A stretch of DNA of 41,376 nucleotides. Origin: Rhizobium sp. Root708. GTDB lineage: Bacteria > Pseudomonadota > Alphaproteobacteria > Rhizobiales > Rhizobiaceae. The DNA is taken from contig NZ_LMHV01000016.1 of NCBI RefSeq assembly GCF_001429725.1, positions 329 to 41,704 on the forward strand. Reading direction: 5' to 3'. The translations under genes were made by a program, and so were the position numbers. Positions 25,285-32,190 of the stretch are shown here, in pieces. The notes below the pieces were generated by a model that was given only the letters and a program-made list of their open reading frames with translations, was not told the origin of the DNA and searched no databases. How positions within the stretch are numbered: the first letter of the stretch is position 1; every line of letters begins with the position of its first letter.

Positions 25285-25707
25285 ATGAACGATTGCGGGA
25301 GGCGATGGGCTTTGGAAAAGATTCTGATCGTGGAGGACGACGCACTGATCGCGGCGGATGTTCAGGATATCGTGGCGAGTTCCGGCTACGAGGTCGTGGG
25401 TATCGCCGACAGTTTCGAGAGCGCGCAGCGGCTCGCCCCGTTCGCGACCATCGCCCTGGTCGACGTCAATCTTCGCGACGGGGCCACCGGGCCAATGATA
25501 GCGCAGTACCTAGCGAACGACTTTGGCGTCGCGGTGGTCATGGTCACCGCCAACCCCGAAATGATCGTCACCGATCTGTCGAAAGTCATCGGTCTGATAT
25601 CGAAACCCGCACACCCGCAACTGATCGGTAGCGTGCTCCAGTACTTGACGACAATTCGCGAGGGTGGGCGCGGCTCGCCGCCGGAAGGGATGCGTGTCTT
25701 CGCGTGA
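25285..25707 (+). CDS. Orphan response-regulator receiver domain
   Basis: A 140-residue receiver-only protein without output domain. The acidic pocket is 'ILIVEDDALIAADV' (Glu17-Asp19), the phospho-acceptor Asp60 lies in 'ALVDVNLRDG', followed by Thr88 and Lys107 in 'LISKPAH'. Stand-alone receivers work as phosphate shuttles or sinks, or regulate a kinase by contact; in rhizobia they often pair with HWE kinases such as the one at 21146. The ATG at 25285 has no binding site; a TTG at codon 10 (25312) has GGGAGG about ten bases upstream and may be the true start. Palindrome site 3 lies upstream. Confidence 0.85.
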   Translation: MNDCGRRWALEKILIVEDDALIAADVQDIVASSGYEVVGIADSFESAQRLAPFATIALVDVNLRDGATGPMIAQYLANDFGVAVVMVTANPEMIVTDLSKVIGLISKPAHPQLIGSVLQYLTTIREGGRGSPPEGMRVFA

Positions 25708-25723
25708 ACGAGGGGGCGACACC

Positions 25724-26026
25724 ATGATCGACAGACGCGCAGAACTCGGTCTCTGGGTGGGCCGGCTGGAAACCATTCTGATCGAACGGGGAGTGCTGAA
25801 CCAGGACGGCGAGGTCGCCTTCAATGTCGGATCGCAGTTCCCCAAGGACGTCGAAGAGGCGCTGGATGGTTTCATCGAGAACCCGGTGGAGCTTGTCGGT
25901 CTCCTCAAGATCTGCCGCGACGCCCGCGATGGAAGACCATTGTCTCCCGCCGTTCTGATGGCGGCACATCTCATGACCAAGGAGATACTGCTCGTGCTGC
26001 AAGAGGCCACAGGCGCCGGAAGGTAG
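25724..26026 (+). CDS. Conserved hypothetical protein
   Basis: A 100-residue soluble, mostly helical protein beginning 'MIDRRAELGLWVGRLETILI' and ending with 'PAVLMAAHLMTKEILLVLQE'. No family recognised. The ATG follows an AGGGGG box, and the gap to the receiver gene is only 16 bases, so the two probably form an operon; the product might be a partner of the receiver. A terminator follows. Confidence 0.65.
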   Translation: MIDRRAELGLWVGRLETILIERGVLNQDGEVAFNVGSQFPKDVEEALDGFIENPVELVGLLKICRDARDGRPLSPAVLMAAHLMTKEILLVLQEATGAGR

Positions 26027-26045
26027 GGGCTGTTTCAAAGAAAAT

Positions 26046-26074
26046 GGCCCGCCCGAAATCATTTCGGACGGGCC
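26046..26074. terminator. Bidirectional terminator between convergent genes
   Basis: Long inverted repeat GGCCCGCCCGAAAT / ATTTCGGACGGGCC with one mismatch. A second hairpin CCAGGC / GCCTGG at 26085-26106 lies beside the convergent gene end. Confidence 0.75.
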
Positions 26075-26112
26075 TCGCGCCAACCAGGCATCTCATCACG
26101 CCTGGTCGAAGC

Positions 26113-26529
26113 CTAGCTGTCGGTAACTGCCGCATCTCCTCCCGATTGCGGTAGTTCCTTCATCTTGACGAGCTGGTCGGCGCAGGTGTCGGCGGCATTC
26201 GTGACGGTCCCGTCGATCCCCGCGATCTGAGCCCAGCCACCCTCGGTGATGAAGTCGTCGCGCTGCCACGAGGACTTCGCCTGCAGGGCCTTGAGATTAT
26301 GCTCCGCGTCGGTCGCTGTGACAAAGTTATGGACGCAGATGCTTGCGACCAGATCCGCCTTCGCGTTGCGGACGGCAATCTCGGTCATGACGTTCGCCCT
26401 GCCAGACGTCGTCCAGCCGCCCCAGGTGAAGCCGAGCACCATCGTCAGGGCCGAGGCGCCGACGATCGACCAACCCCAAAGAGTCTTGGAAGGCCGGTAT
26501 CCCGACCAACCACTTTCGCCATTTTGCAT
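26113..26529 (-). CDS. Membrane-anchored conserved hypothetical protein
   Basis: A 138-residue protein. After a polar N-terminus there is one membrane helix near residues 17-37 ('LWGWSIVGASALTMVLGFTW'), then a helical domain with two conserved-looking cysteines ('LVASICVHNFV', 'NAADTCADQLVKMKEL'), probably in the periplasm. I recall proteins of this layout as hypothetical in rhizobia; the function is unknown. GGAG lies eight bases before the ATG, and palindrome site 4 is 20 bases upstream of the start, making it a likely regulon member. Confidence 0.75.
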   Translation of the reverse strand: MQNGESGWSGYRPSKTLWGWSIVGASALTMVLGFTWGGWTTSGRANVMTEIAVRNAKADLVASICVHNFVTATDAEHNLKALQAKSSWQRDDFITEGGWAQIAGIDGTVTNAADTCADQLVKMKELPQSGGDAAVTDS

Positions 26530-26548
26530 AGCTGTTCTCCTCTGGTTT

Positions 26549-26565
26549 ATATCATCGGATGATAC
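26549..26565 (-). promoter_or_regulatory. Palindromic operator, site 4
   Basis: ATATCATCGGATGATAC: one mismatch in the right half-site. It lies 20 bases before the start of the membrane-anchored protein gene. Confidence 0.7.
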
Positions 26566-26617
26566 AAAGCTGAGAGGAGAGGTCAATCACACAGCGATCA
26601 AAAAATGGTGACGCCGT

Positions 26618-27058
26618 TCATGCGAGTTCGGTCACCTGCCGCAGGCGCGAAAGAGATTCCGCCAGGAGTGGTTCGTTCTCGAGCATGCCGTCGACATGGA
26701 TCTTCGCCAGAGCTTCAAGAACTTTCTCGCCCTTGGTTGTCATGCCGATCAAGACGCTGCGCTTGTCGTCTTCCGCGGGGATCCGCTCCGCAAGACCTGC
26801 CGAGCACATCCGGTCCACGAGCTGAACCGCGCTATTGTGTTGCATGAGCATCTGTTCTGCGAGATCGCGAAGCTTGATCTGCCGGCCGGGCGCCGTCCGG
26901 ACAACGAGCAGAACCTGATATTGGTGGGACGTCACGCCAGCCTCGGCGAGCGCCGCCTCGCTGAACGACAGGAACCGCCGCATGGCGAGCCGGAAGCCTG
27001 CGAGCCCATCATAGACTTCGTCAGCCAGGCCGGATGTCCGGCGTCCCGATCGAGGCAT
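26618..27058 (-). CDS. MarR-family transcriptional regulator
   Basis: A 146-residue winged-helix regulator. The dimerisation helix is 'VYDGLAGFRLAMRRFLSFSE'. The winged-helix region is 'VTSHQYQVLLVVRTAPG...IKLRDLAEQMLMQHNSAVQLVDRM', and the wing 'RIPAEDDKRSVLIGMTTKGE' has the DxRS motif typical of MarR proteins. MarR dimers bind palindromes of 16-20 bp and release them on binding small ligands or on cysteine oxidation. Palindrome site 5 lies 17 bases upstream of its own start, and five further copies flank neighbouring genes, so it is the best candidate for their common repressor. AAGGA precedes the ATG. Confidence 0.92.
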   Translation of the reverse strand: MPRSGRRTSGLADEVYDGLAGFRLAMRRFLSFSEAALAEAGVTSHQYQVLLVVRTAPGRQIKLRDLAEQMLMQHNSAVQLVDRMCSAGLAERIPAEDDKRSVLIGMTTKGEKVLEALAKIHVDGMLENEPLLAESLSRLRQVTELA

Positions 27059-27075
27059 TCACTAATCCTTCCAAA

Positions 27076-27092
27076 ATGTCATGATGTGATAT
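27076..27092 (-). promoter_or_regulatory. Palindromic operator, site 5 (autoregulatory)
   Basis: ATGTCATGATGTGATAT: one mismatch in the left half-site. It lies 17 bases ahead of the MarR-family gene, where binding would block its own transcription. Confidence 0.7.
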
Positions 27093-27224
27093 AAATGACG
27101 AACCACGCCAGGAGAACGGTTCGCGAGTGCGGCCGAGGCGGGAGACGGTGCAAAGCACCGGGCCTAGGCTGATCACTCGCGGACCATATTCTCCCGATGG
27201 TGGCAAAAAGACTGTGCCTATTTC

Positions 27225-27485
27225 GTGACGTCGCGAGAAAATTACATCGTGTTTGGTAATCGAAGGCCCGGAACACAGCCATATGAGACGGATCGTTTCG
27301 GCGTACGGCTCGAAGGGGATGGCACCTGGACGGTGTTCGACGTCTTCACCGGCTGGCCGGCGGATTACGACGGACGGTTTCTCGACGGACTGGACCAGGG
27401 CCCCGCCAATAGCCTTTGCGCCGTCCTAAACGCTCTCGACAAGCGCCGTCGCAGGACGCCGAGCGGCCGAAACGGCCATTTCTAG
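27225..27485 (+). CDS. Small 'W-x-FTG' family protein, paralogue 2
   Basis: An 86-residue soluble protein with core 'DRFGVRLEGDGTWTVFDVFT' followed by GWPADYDGR and ending 'LCAVLNALDKRRRR'. It is closest to paralogue 3 at 30262-30459 ('GGSWTIFDLFTGLAADYHGR', 'LCIVMNALDKQRRR'). The start is GTG with no evident binding site, so the N-terminus may be wrong. The function is unknown. No palindrome site lies directly upstream. Confidence 0.7.
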   Translation: MTSRENYIVFGNRRPGTQPYETDRFGVRLEGDGTWTVFDVFTGWPADYDGRFLDGLDQGPANSLCAVLNALDKRRRRTPSGRNGHF

Positions 27486-27568
27486 CTCAATTTCAAGCCT
27501 CAAGGGTCCGCGCGATTGCCTTTCCGTGCCTCGAAGCTATCTGACCTTGTCTCGAAGAAGGGGACGCC

Positions 27569-28840
27569 ATGAGCTCGCGCTTGATCTGGTCGATATCGAT
27601 TGTGGCGCGGCGGATCTGGTTCAGGGCGACCCTGTTCTCCATCGCGGCGGTCGCCACCGCCCTCCTGGCGATCGTCGTCACACCCTACATCCCGGCGGAC
27701 CTGTCGACGAAGATCGGCGCCGACTCAGTCGACAACATCCTCGGCATCATCGCTTCGAGCATGCTTACCGTCACGACCTTCTCGCTCAGCACGATGGTCT
27801 CGGCGTACTCTGCGGCAACGAGCAACGTAACGCCTCGGGCCACCCGGCTCGTTATGGAGGACAGCACGACACAGAACGTGCTGGCGACTTTCGTCGGCTC
27901 GTTTCTGTTCAGCCTCGTAGGCATCGTCGCCCTGACCACGGGCGCGTATGGCGAGCAGGGGCGGGTTGTGCTCTTCGTCGTCACCATCGGCGTCATCGTG
28001 CTCATCGTCGTGACGCTGTTGAGATGGATCGACCACCTGTCCAGACTGGGCCGCGTGATCGAGACCACGCGCAGGGTGGAGGAGGCGACGCTCGACGCCG
28101 TCAAAGCCTGGCGTAAATCCCCGAACTTCGGGGGGAACGCGCTAGAGACGCACAGCCGTGAGCCCCGGACCGGCGACATGCCGTTTTTCGCAGATGAGAT
28201 CGGCTACGTGCAGCACGTGGATGCAGCGGCACTGGTGAAGATCGCCGACGAGGCCGAGTGCGATCTGGCCATCGTGGCGATACCTGGCAAGCTGGCCTCG
28301 CCCCCCCGGCCGCTCGGATGGCTGCGTGGAGCCGTCGGCGAGGATGTTCTGGCTCGGGCCGCGGCCTGCTTTTCGATCGGCGACGTCCGCTCCTTCGATC
28401 AGGACCCGCGGTTCGGAGCGTCGGTACTGACAGAGATCGCATCGCGCGCCTTGTCCCCTGCCGTCAACGATCCGGGGACCGCCATCGACGTCATCTCCCG
28501 CGCGATGCGAATTCTCTACTCCTGGCATGACGCGAGCATCGAGGCGCCTGACGAGATTGCCTATCCCCGGCTCCATGTTGCGACAATTGAGGCAGCGGAC
28601 CTGTTTGACGACCTGTTCACGCCGATCGCGCGAGATGGCGCAGGCCTTGTCGAAGTTGGACTTCGACTGCAAAAGGCGCTCGCGACGCTTTCAAAGGTCG
28701 GCCCGGAATTTCAGGCAAACGCCGTGCGCCATTCGAAGGAGGCGCTCGACCGTGCGGCCGCGGTGATGCAGGTCGAGTCCGACATGGATAGGCTGCGGGC
28801 TGCTGCCGCCGCAATCGCCGCCGACGGCAAGCATGGTTGA
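27569..28840 (+). CDS. DUF2254 membrane protein
   Basis: A 423-residue membrane protein of the DUF2254 family. Four helices lie in the first 160 residues (near 20-43, 56-82, 103-125, 132-150), followed by a large cytoplasmic domain containing the family signature 'RSFDQDPRFGASVLTEIASR' and 'ALSPAVNDPGTAIDVISRAM'. The biochemical function is not known. AAGGGGA lies just before the ATG. The small gene at 28868 follows after 27 bases and may be co-transcribed. Confidence 0.88.
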   Translation: MSSRLIWSISIVARRIWFRATLFSIAAVATALLAIVVTPYIPADLSTKIGADSVDNILGIIASSMLTVTTFSLSTMVSAYSAATSNVTPRATRLVMEDSTTQNVLATFVGSFLFSLVGIVALTTGAYGEQGRVVLFVVTIGVIVLIVVTLLRWIDHLSRLGRVIETTRRVEEATLDAVKAWRKSPNFGGNALETHSREPRTGDMPFFADEIGYVQHVDAAALVKIADEAECDLAIVAIPGKLASPPRPLGWLRGAVGEDVLARAAACFSIGDVRSFDQDPRFGASVLTEIASRALSPAVNDPGTAIDVISRAMRILYSWHDASIEAPDEIAYPRLHVATIEAADLFDDLFTPIARDGAGLVEVGLRLQKALATLSKVGPEFQANAVRHSKEALDRAAAVMQVESDMDRLRAAAAAIAADGKHG

Positions 28841-28867
28841 GCGGTCGAGCGAGGAGGTTTGGTGGGA

Positions 28868-29101
28868 ATGGAGAGCGATGAAGATCTGGTGAAGGTGCTG
28901 GCAAGCGCCGTCGACCAATGGTTTCGCTATTACGAAGTCCAGCATGACGACCATGTTTGGAACGTGCTCTGCAACGCCGCGCTCGATCTCTACAAGGATG
29001 GCTACCGATCCGAGGGCGATCTCGCCACGGTACTGATCGGCGCCTTCGTCGGTGTGGCGTCGACCAAGATCAACGCCTCGGCCTCTGCGACGGTTCACTG
29101 A
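28868..29101 (+). CDS. Small hypothetical protein
   Basis: A 77-residue acidic protein starting 'MESDEDLVKVLASAVDQWFR' and ending 'VLIGAFVGVASTKINASASA' plus TVH. The C-terminal part is mildly hydrophobic. No family recognised. AGGAGG is ten bases from the ATG at 28868 and four from a GTG at 28862; either start is possible. It probably forms an operon with the DUF2254 gene. Confidence 0.65.
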   Translation: MESDEDLVKVLASAVDQWFRYYEVQHDDHVWNVLCNAALDLYKDGYRSEGDLATVLIGAFVGVASTKINASASATVH

Positions 29102-29151
29102 CGGACGTCTGGCAGACCTTGCGTCGTGATCGCCGCCGCCTGCAAGCGTCG

Positions 29152-29412
29152 CTAAGGCGTCCAGGGAACAAGTTCTCCGAGCCTTGAAGGCCACAGTCCC
29201 AGATCGTCTTGCACCGCAACTGGCAACGCGTCGCTCTGCCTGACCAGCAGGGCGTGATGGATTGCGGCTTCGAGGGGTTCCGCTTCGCTTTGATGAGGTT
29301 GGCCTCTGATTGCGAGTTCGCCGGTTGTCCTGACGTCGTCGCCCGCGACGATGATGACGTGCCCCGGATAGGCCGAGGCGGTTTGACTATCCACCAGGTC
29401 GAATCTCTGCAT
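29152..29412 (-). CDS. Small hypothetical protein
   Basis: An 86-residue protein beginning 'MQRFDLVDSQTASAYPGHVI', with a beta-strand pattern 'HVIIVAGDDVRTTGELAI' and a helical middle. No family recognised. AAGGGGG lies seven bases before the ATG. Its start overlaps the end of the gene at 29387-29704 by 26 bases on the same strand, so both probably belong to one transcript controlled from palindrome site 6. Confidence 0.65.
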   Translation of the reverse strand: MQRFDLVDSQTASAYPGHVIIVAGDDVRTTGELAIRGQPHQSEAEPLEAAIHHALLVRQSDALPVAVQDDLGLWPSRLGELVPWTP

Positions 29413-29704
29413 CTGTTTCCCCCTTGTCGATGTGTTCGGCGTCTTTCACAGCCTCCGAAACGATCTCGGACCGAACCTCCTCGATGGTCTTTCCGGCCTC
29501 TCGGAGCGCGACGATCCTTGCAACCGTGGCATAAGCCTTCGGATCGCTTCGGTTGACCGCCGATTGCCTGCACCACTCGTCAAGCAGTAGGCTCACAGCC
29601 ACAAGCTCACGGGCGTCCGTCCTTGGGGCGTCCGGTCGACGATGGAAGGCAGGGCTTACGAACCCAATGACCTTCAGGCCTATCGCTGCGGCTGAAAATA
29701 TCAT
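29387..29704 (-). CDS. Small rhizobial hypothetical protein, 'WC' family
   Basis: A 105-residue protein whose core 'ARELVAVSLLLDEWCRQSAV' and 'RSDPKAYATVARIVALREAG' matches the layout of the genes at 1360 and 31963. The ATG at 29704 lies inside palindrome site 6 and has no ribosome binding site. Either the message is nearly leaderless, or the true start is a later non-ATG codon. The function is unknown. Confidence 0.6.
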   Translation of the reverse strand: MIFSAAAIGLKVIGFVSPAFHRRPDAPRTDARELVAVSLLLDEWCRQSAVNRSDPKAYATVARIVALREAGKTIEEVRSEIVSEAVKDAEHIDKGETDAEIRPGG

Positions 29705-29714
29705 GCCGTGATAT
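29698..29714 (-). promoter_or_regulatory. Palindromic operator, site 6
   Basis: ATATCATGCCGTGATAT, both half-sites perfect, the exact reverse complement of site 1. It overlaps the first ATG of the gene at 29387-29704. Confidence 0.7.
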
Positions 29715-29816
29715 TAATTCATTTTTGACGTGAGGAAAATGACAATACCGCGAGCGGTGTGCGCTGCTTGGGCAAGCCGAGCAGGTGGACGCGTCAGTCA
29801 AGGACTCGCTGGAATG

Positions 29817-30212
29817 TCAGTCTCCGCCGGGCAGGTCGAGCCCTACCCATCCCACGCGGCTCTCCTCATAGACGCTTTGTTCCGGAACCAGGGAGGACGG
29901 CTCGTCAAAGCATCCCAATGCGACCGCGACGAGATCCTCACGGAACTCCGGCATCCAGAAGACTGTCGACCCGCAGCCGGGACAGAACCTGAACTCGATC
30001 GATCTCCCGCTGTCGCCCGACCTTGTGTAACTGTTCGAGGCTCCGGAAGTGGCGACCTTTTCCCTGTCGAAGAAGACCGCCACCCCGAATGCGCTACCCG
30101 TGCGGCGCTGGCATTCCCGGCAGTGGCAGACGGAGATCTTGACGGGGTCTCCCTCGGCCGTGATCGAAAGCTTGCCGCAGGAACAACTGGCTTCTCGTTT
30201 CACTGTCACCAT
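29817..30212 (-). CDS. GFA (glutathione-dependent formaldehyde-activating-like) family protein
   Basis: A 131-residue zinc protein of the GFA/Mss4-like fold. Zinc-binding cysteines are at 10 and 12 ('CSCGKL'), 29, 31 and 34 ('CHCRECQRRTGSAF'), and 77 and 80 ('CPGCGSTVFW'). Many members are annotated as S-hydroxymethyl-glutathione forming, but the family is broad and the substrate here is unknown. The ATG at 30212 has GGAG nine bases upstream; longer starts at 30227 or 30302 are less likely. It is the last of three minus-strand genes after the CLC transporter. Confidence 0.88.
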   Translation of the reverse strand: MVTVKREASCSCGKLSITAEGDPVKISVCHCRECQRRTGSAFGVAVFFDREKVATSGASNSYTRSGDSGRSIEFRFCPGCGSTVFWMPEFREDLVAVALGCFDEPSSLVPEQSVYEESRVGWVGLDLPGGD

Positions 30213-30261
30213 GGTGCGCTGCTCCATATGGCCTGCGTCGCTCCCGAAGGCTTTGCGAACG

Positions 30262-30459
30262 CTATTTCGAGGTTTGTCGCCGCCGTTGCTTGTCGAGTGC
30301 ATTCATGACGATGCACAAGGACTTTGAACCGTCCTCATCCATCAGTGTTGTCGGACGGCCGTGGTAGTCCGCTGCGAGCCCGGTGAACAGATCGAAAATC
30401 GTCCAGGAGCCGCCATGTTCGCGGCGGGTTGAATACCGGTCGGTGAGGAAGTCGCGCAT
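30262..30459 (-). CDS. Small 'W-x-FTG' family protein, paralogue 3
   Basis: A 65-residue protein: 'DRYSTRREHGGSWTIFDLFT' then GLAADYHGR, ending 'LCIVMNALDKQRRRQTSK'. It is strongly similar to paralogue 2 at 27225 and more weakly to paralogue 1 at 20618. The ribosome binding site is poor (AGGA close to the ATG). It sits 18 bases after the CLC gene and 49 bases before the GFA gene on the same strand, so it is probably in their operon. The function is unknown. Confidence 0.7.
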   Translation of the reverse strand: MRDFLTDRYSTRREHGGSWTIFDLFTGLAADYHGRPTTLMDEDGSKSLCIVMNALDKQRRRQTSK

Positions 30460-30477
30460 GGTCCTGTGCCGTCTGCG

Positions 30478-31833
30478 TCAGGTTCGAGTTGATTCCGGTT
30501 CCTTTTCCGCGGCGCGTCGCGCCCGGATGGCCGCCGCGATGAAGACACGCGACAGTCCATGGTAAAGCGGCTCGCGTGAAAGAATGCGCGAGGTCACGTA
30601 GCCGATCATCGACACCGCCATGATCGGGATGACGGCCTGATGGTCGCCGGTCATCTCCAGGATGATGACAAAGGCCGTCATCGGCGCCTGTACGACGCCT
30701 GCGAAATACCCGGCCATACCCAGGATTGCCGCCAGCGCGATGCTGGTGCCGAGCAGAGAGCCGACGGTGCTGCCGAAACCGGCGCCGACGGCCAGCGACG
30801 GCGCGAAGATGCCGCCCGGAATGCCTGACAGCATCGACAGGAAGCTGGCTGCAAGCTTCTCGACAAAGAACAGCAGCGGCAGGGCGTTGCCTTCGACCGC
30901 ACCGCGCGCCTGCTCGTAACCGGTGCCGAAGGTCGTGCCGCCGGATGCGACGCCGATGACAGCGATTGCCAGTCCGCAGGTTCCCGCAAGTGCCAACATG
31001 CGTTTCAGCGGTTGCGGTTGCGCCCAGCGGCGGATCTTCTGGCCGAAATGCAGGGCAAAGCCGCTGAAGGCGGCACCCAAAGCCCCGCCGCCGACACCAC
31101 AGATCAGAACAAGTCCCCAGTCGCGAAGCTCGGTCGGCGCAGCCGATGCCATACCGAAATAATTGTAGCTGCCGGAAAGCCCGAGTGCAGCCAGACCGGA
31201 GAGGATGACGGCCGTCAGCACCAGCCCGTTGGCTCGCGACTCATAGGTTCGGCTCATCTCTTCGATGGCAAAGACGATACCGGCGAGCGGCGTGTTGAAG
31301 GCGGCGGCGATACCTGCCGCCGAACCCGCCAGGATCAGTCCACGCGCCTGCGCCATGCCGCCAAAGCGGGCGACGGCGAGCATGATCGAGGCGCCGACCT
31401 GCACCGTCGGTCCCTCGCGGCCGATCGAGGCGCCGGAGAACAATCCAAGCACTGTCAGCGCGATTTTGCCGAAGGCGATCTTCAGCGACAGCAGCCGCGT
31501 CCGGTCTTCTGCGTCATGCAAATGTCGGGCCGCGATCGCCTGCGGAATACCGCTGCCGCCCGAATTCGGAAACAGCGTTGCGGCGAGATAGGCCGAGAGC
31601 ACGAAGCCCGCGGGCGTCAGCAACAGCGGCAGCAGGAAGCTCCATTCACCGGCAGAGGTGAGGGACACGAATGCGTTTTGCGCCAGATCCGCGAGCTTGG
31701 CGAAGCCGACGCTGATCACGCCGATGGCGAGCGCCCCACACCAGAAAACCAGCCGCGGCTTCCAGAGCGAAAACGAACCCCAAATCACGCGGGAGCGGCG
31801 AAGAAGCTTGGAATAGCGGTAACGGCTTGGCAT
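30478..31833 (-). CDS. CLC-family chloride channel/transporter
   Basis: A 451-residue polytopic membrane protein. The CLC signatures are 'GSGIP' at 93-97, 'GREGP' at 138-142 with the gating Glu140, and 'GIFAPSLAVGA' in the C-terminal half. The 'FAIEEM' segment keeps the second Glu (192), which corresponds by motif to the internal proton Glu of the E. coli exchanger, so it is more likely a chloride/proton antiporter than a channel. No CBS domains follow. The ATG at 31833 has a weak binding site, and an upstream TTG at 31863 is possible. It may work with NhaA, encoded nearby, in pH and salt homeostasis. Confidence 0.92.
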   Translation of the reverse strand: MPSRYRYSKLLRRSRVIWGSFSLWKPRLVFWCGALAIGVISVGFAKLADLAQNAFVSLTSAGEWSFLLPLLLTPAGFVLSAYLAATLFPNSGGSGIPQAIAARHLHDAEDRTRLLSLKIAFGKIALTVLGLFSGASIGREGPTVQVGASIMLAVARFGGMAQARGLILAGSAAGIAAAFNTPLAGIVFAIEEMSRTYESRANGLVLTAVILSGLAALGLSGSYNYFGMASAAPTELRDWGLVLICGVGGGALGAAFSGFALHFGQKIRRWAQPQPLKRMLALAGTCGLAIAVIGVASGGTTFGTGYEQARGAVEGNALPLLFFVEKLAASFLSMLSGIPGGIFAPSLAVGAGFGSTVGSLLGTSIALAAILGMAGYFAGVVQAPMTAFVIILEMTGDHQAVIPIMAVSMIGYVTSRILSREPLYHGLSRVFIAAAIRARRAAEKEPESTRT

Positions 31834-31962
31834 GGCGGACTCGATACGTGCGAAGGTTATCAAAGCCTTCTAACGCCAAAGGCGCCCGGAGATCACCCCC
31901 CAACAATTGAAAACGCGCAGGATCGGGGTAGGATCGCTCCGTGCCGAGCCACGGAGGACGCT

Positions 31963-32172
31963 ATGTTCAGCGCATTCGGAAGGGGATCGCCATCCCTTGG
32001 GCCAGACGACGTTTCCATGATGCAGACTCTGGTGAAGAACTACTGCCTGAGGAAGGCGATCGATCCGGACAGCGAGGAGGGGCGGGACGTCGCGCGCGAA
32101 CTCCTGAAGTGGTTTCAGATCGGCGTGACCGATAAGAGCAGACTGCAAGAACTGTTCGCGTCACGTACCTGA
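31963..32172 (+). CDS. Small rhizobial hypothetical protein, 'WC' family (YC variant)
   Basis: A 69-residue protein: 'GPDDVSMMQTLVKNYCLRKA' then 'DPDSEEGRDVARELLKWFQI'. It matches the layout of the proteins at 1360 and 29387, with Tyr-Cys replacing Trp-Cys. ACGGAGG lies five bases before the ATG. A much longer frame extends upstream, but that part is only the antisense of the CLC gene. The gene is convergent with nhaA. The function is unknown. Confidence 0.7.
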   Translation: MFSAFGRGSPSLGPDDVSMMQTLVKNYCLRKAIDPDSEEGRDVARELLKWFQIGVTDKSRLQELFASRT

Positions 32173-32190
32173 CGCCGCACGACTCCCAAG

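Noticed and set aside
29602..29640. Later in-frame start for the WC-family gene at 29387
   Set aside because: In-frame GTG codons exist but none has a clear Shine-Dalgarno sequence, so the ATG inside the palindrome was kept with a caution.
31012..31962. Long plus-strand frame ahead of the small gene at 31963
   Set aside because: It is the antisense of the CLC transporter gene, with low-complexity Arg/Gly/Gln-rich translation. Only the last 69 codons have their own ribosome binding site and protein-like content.
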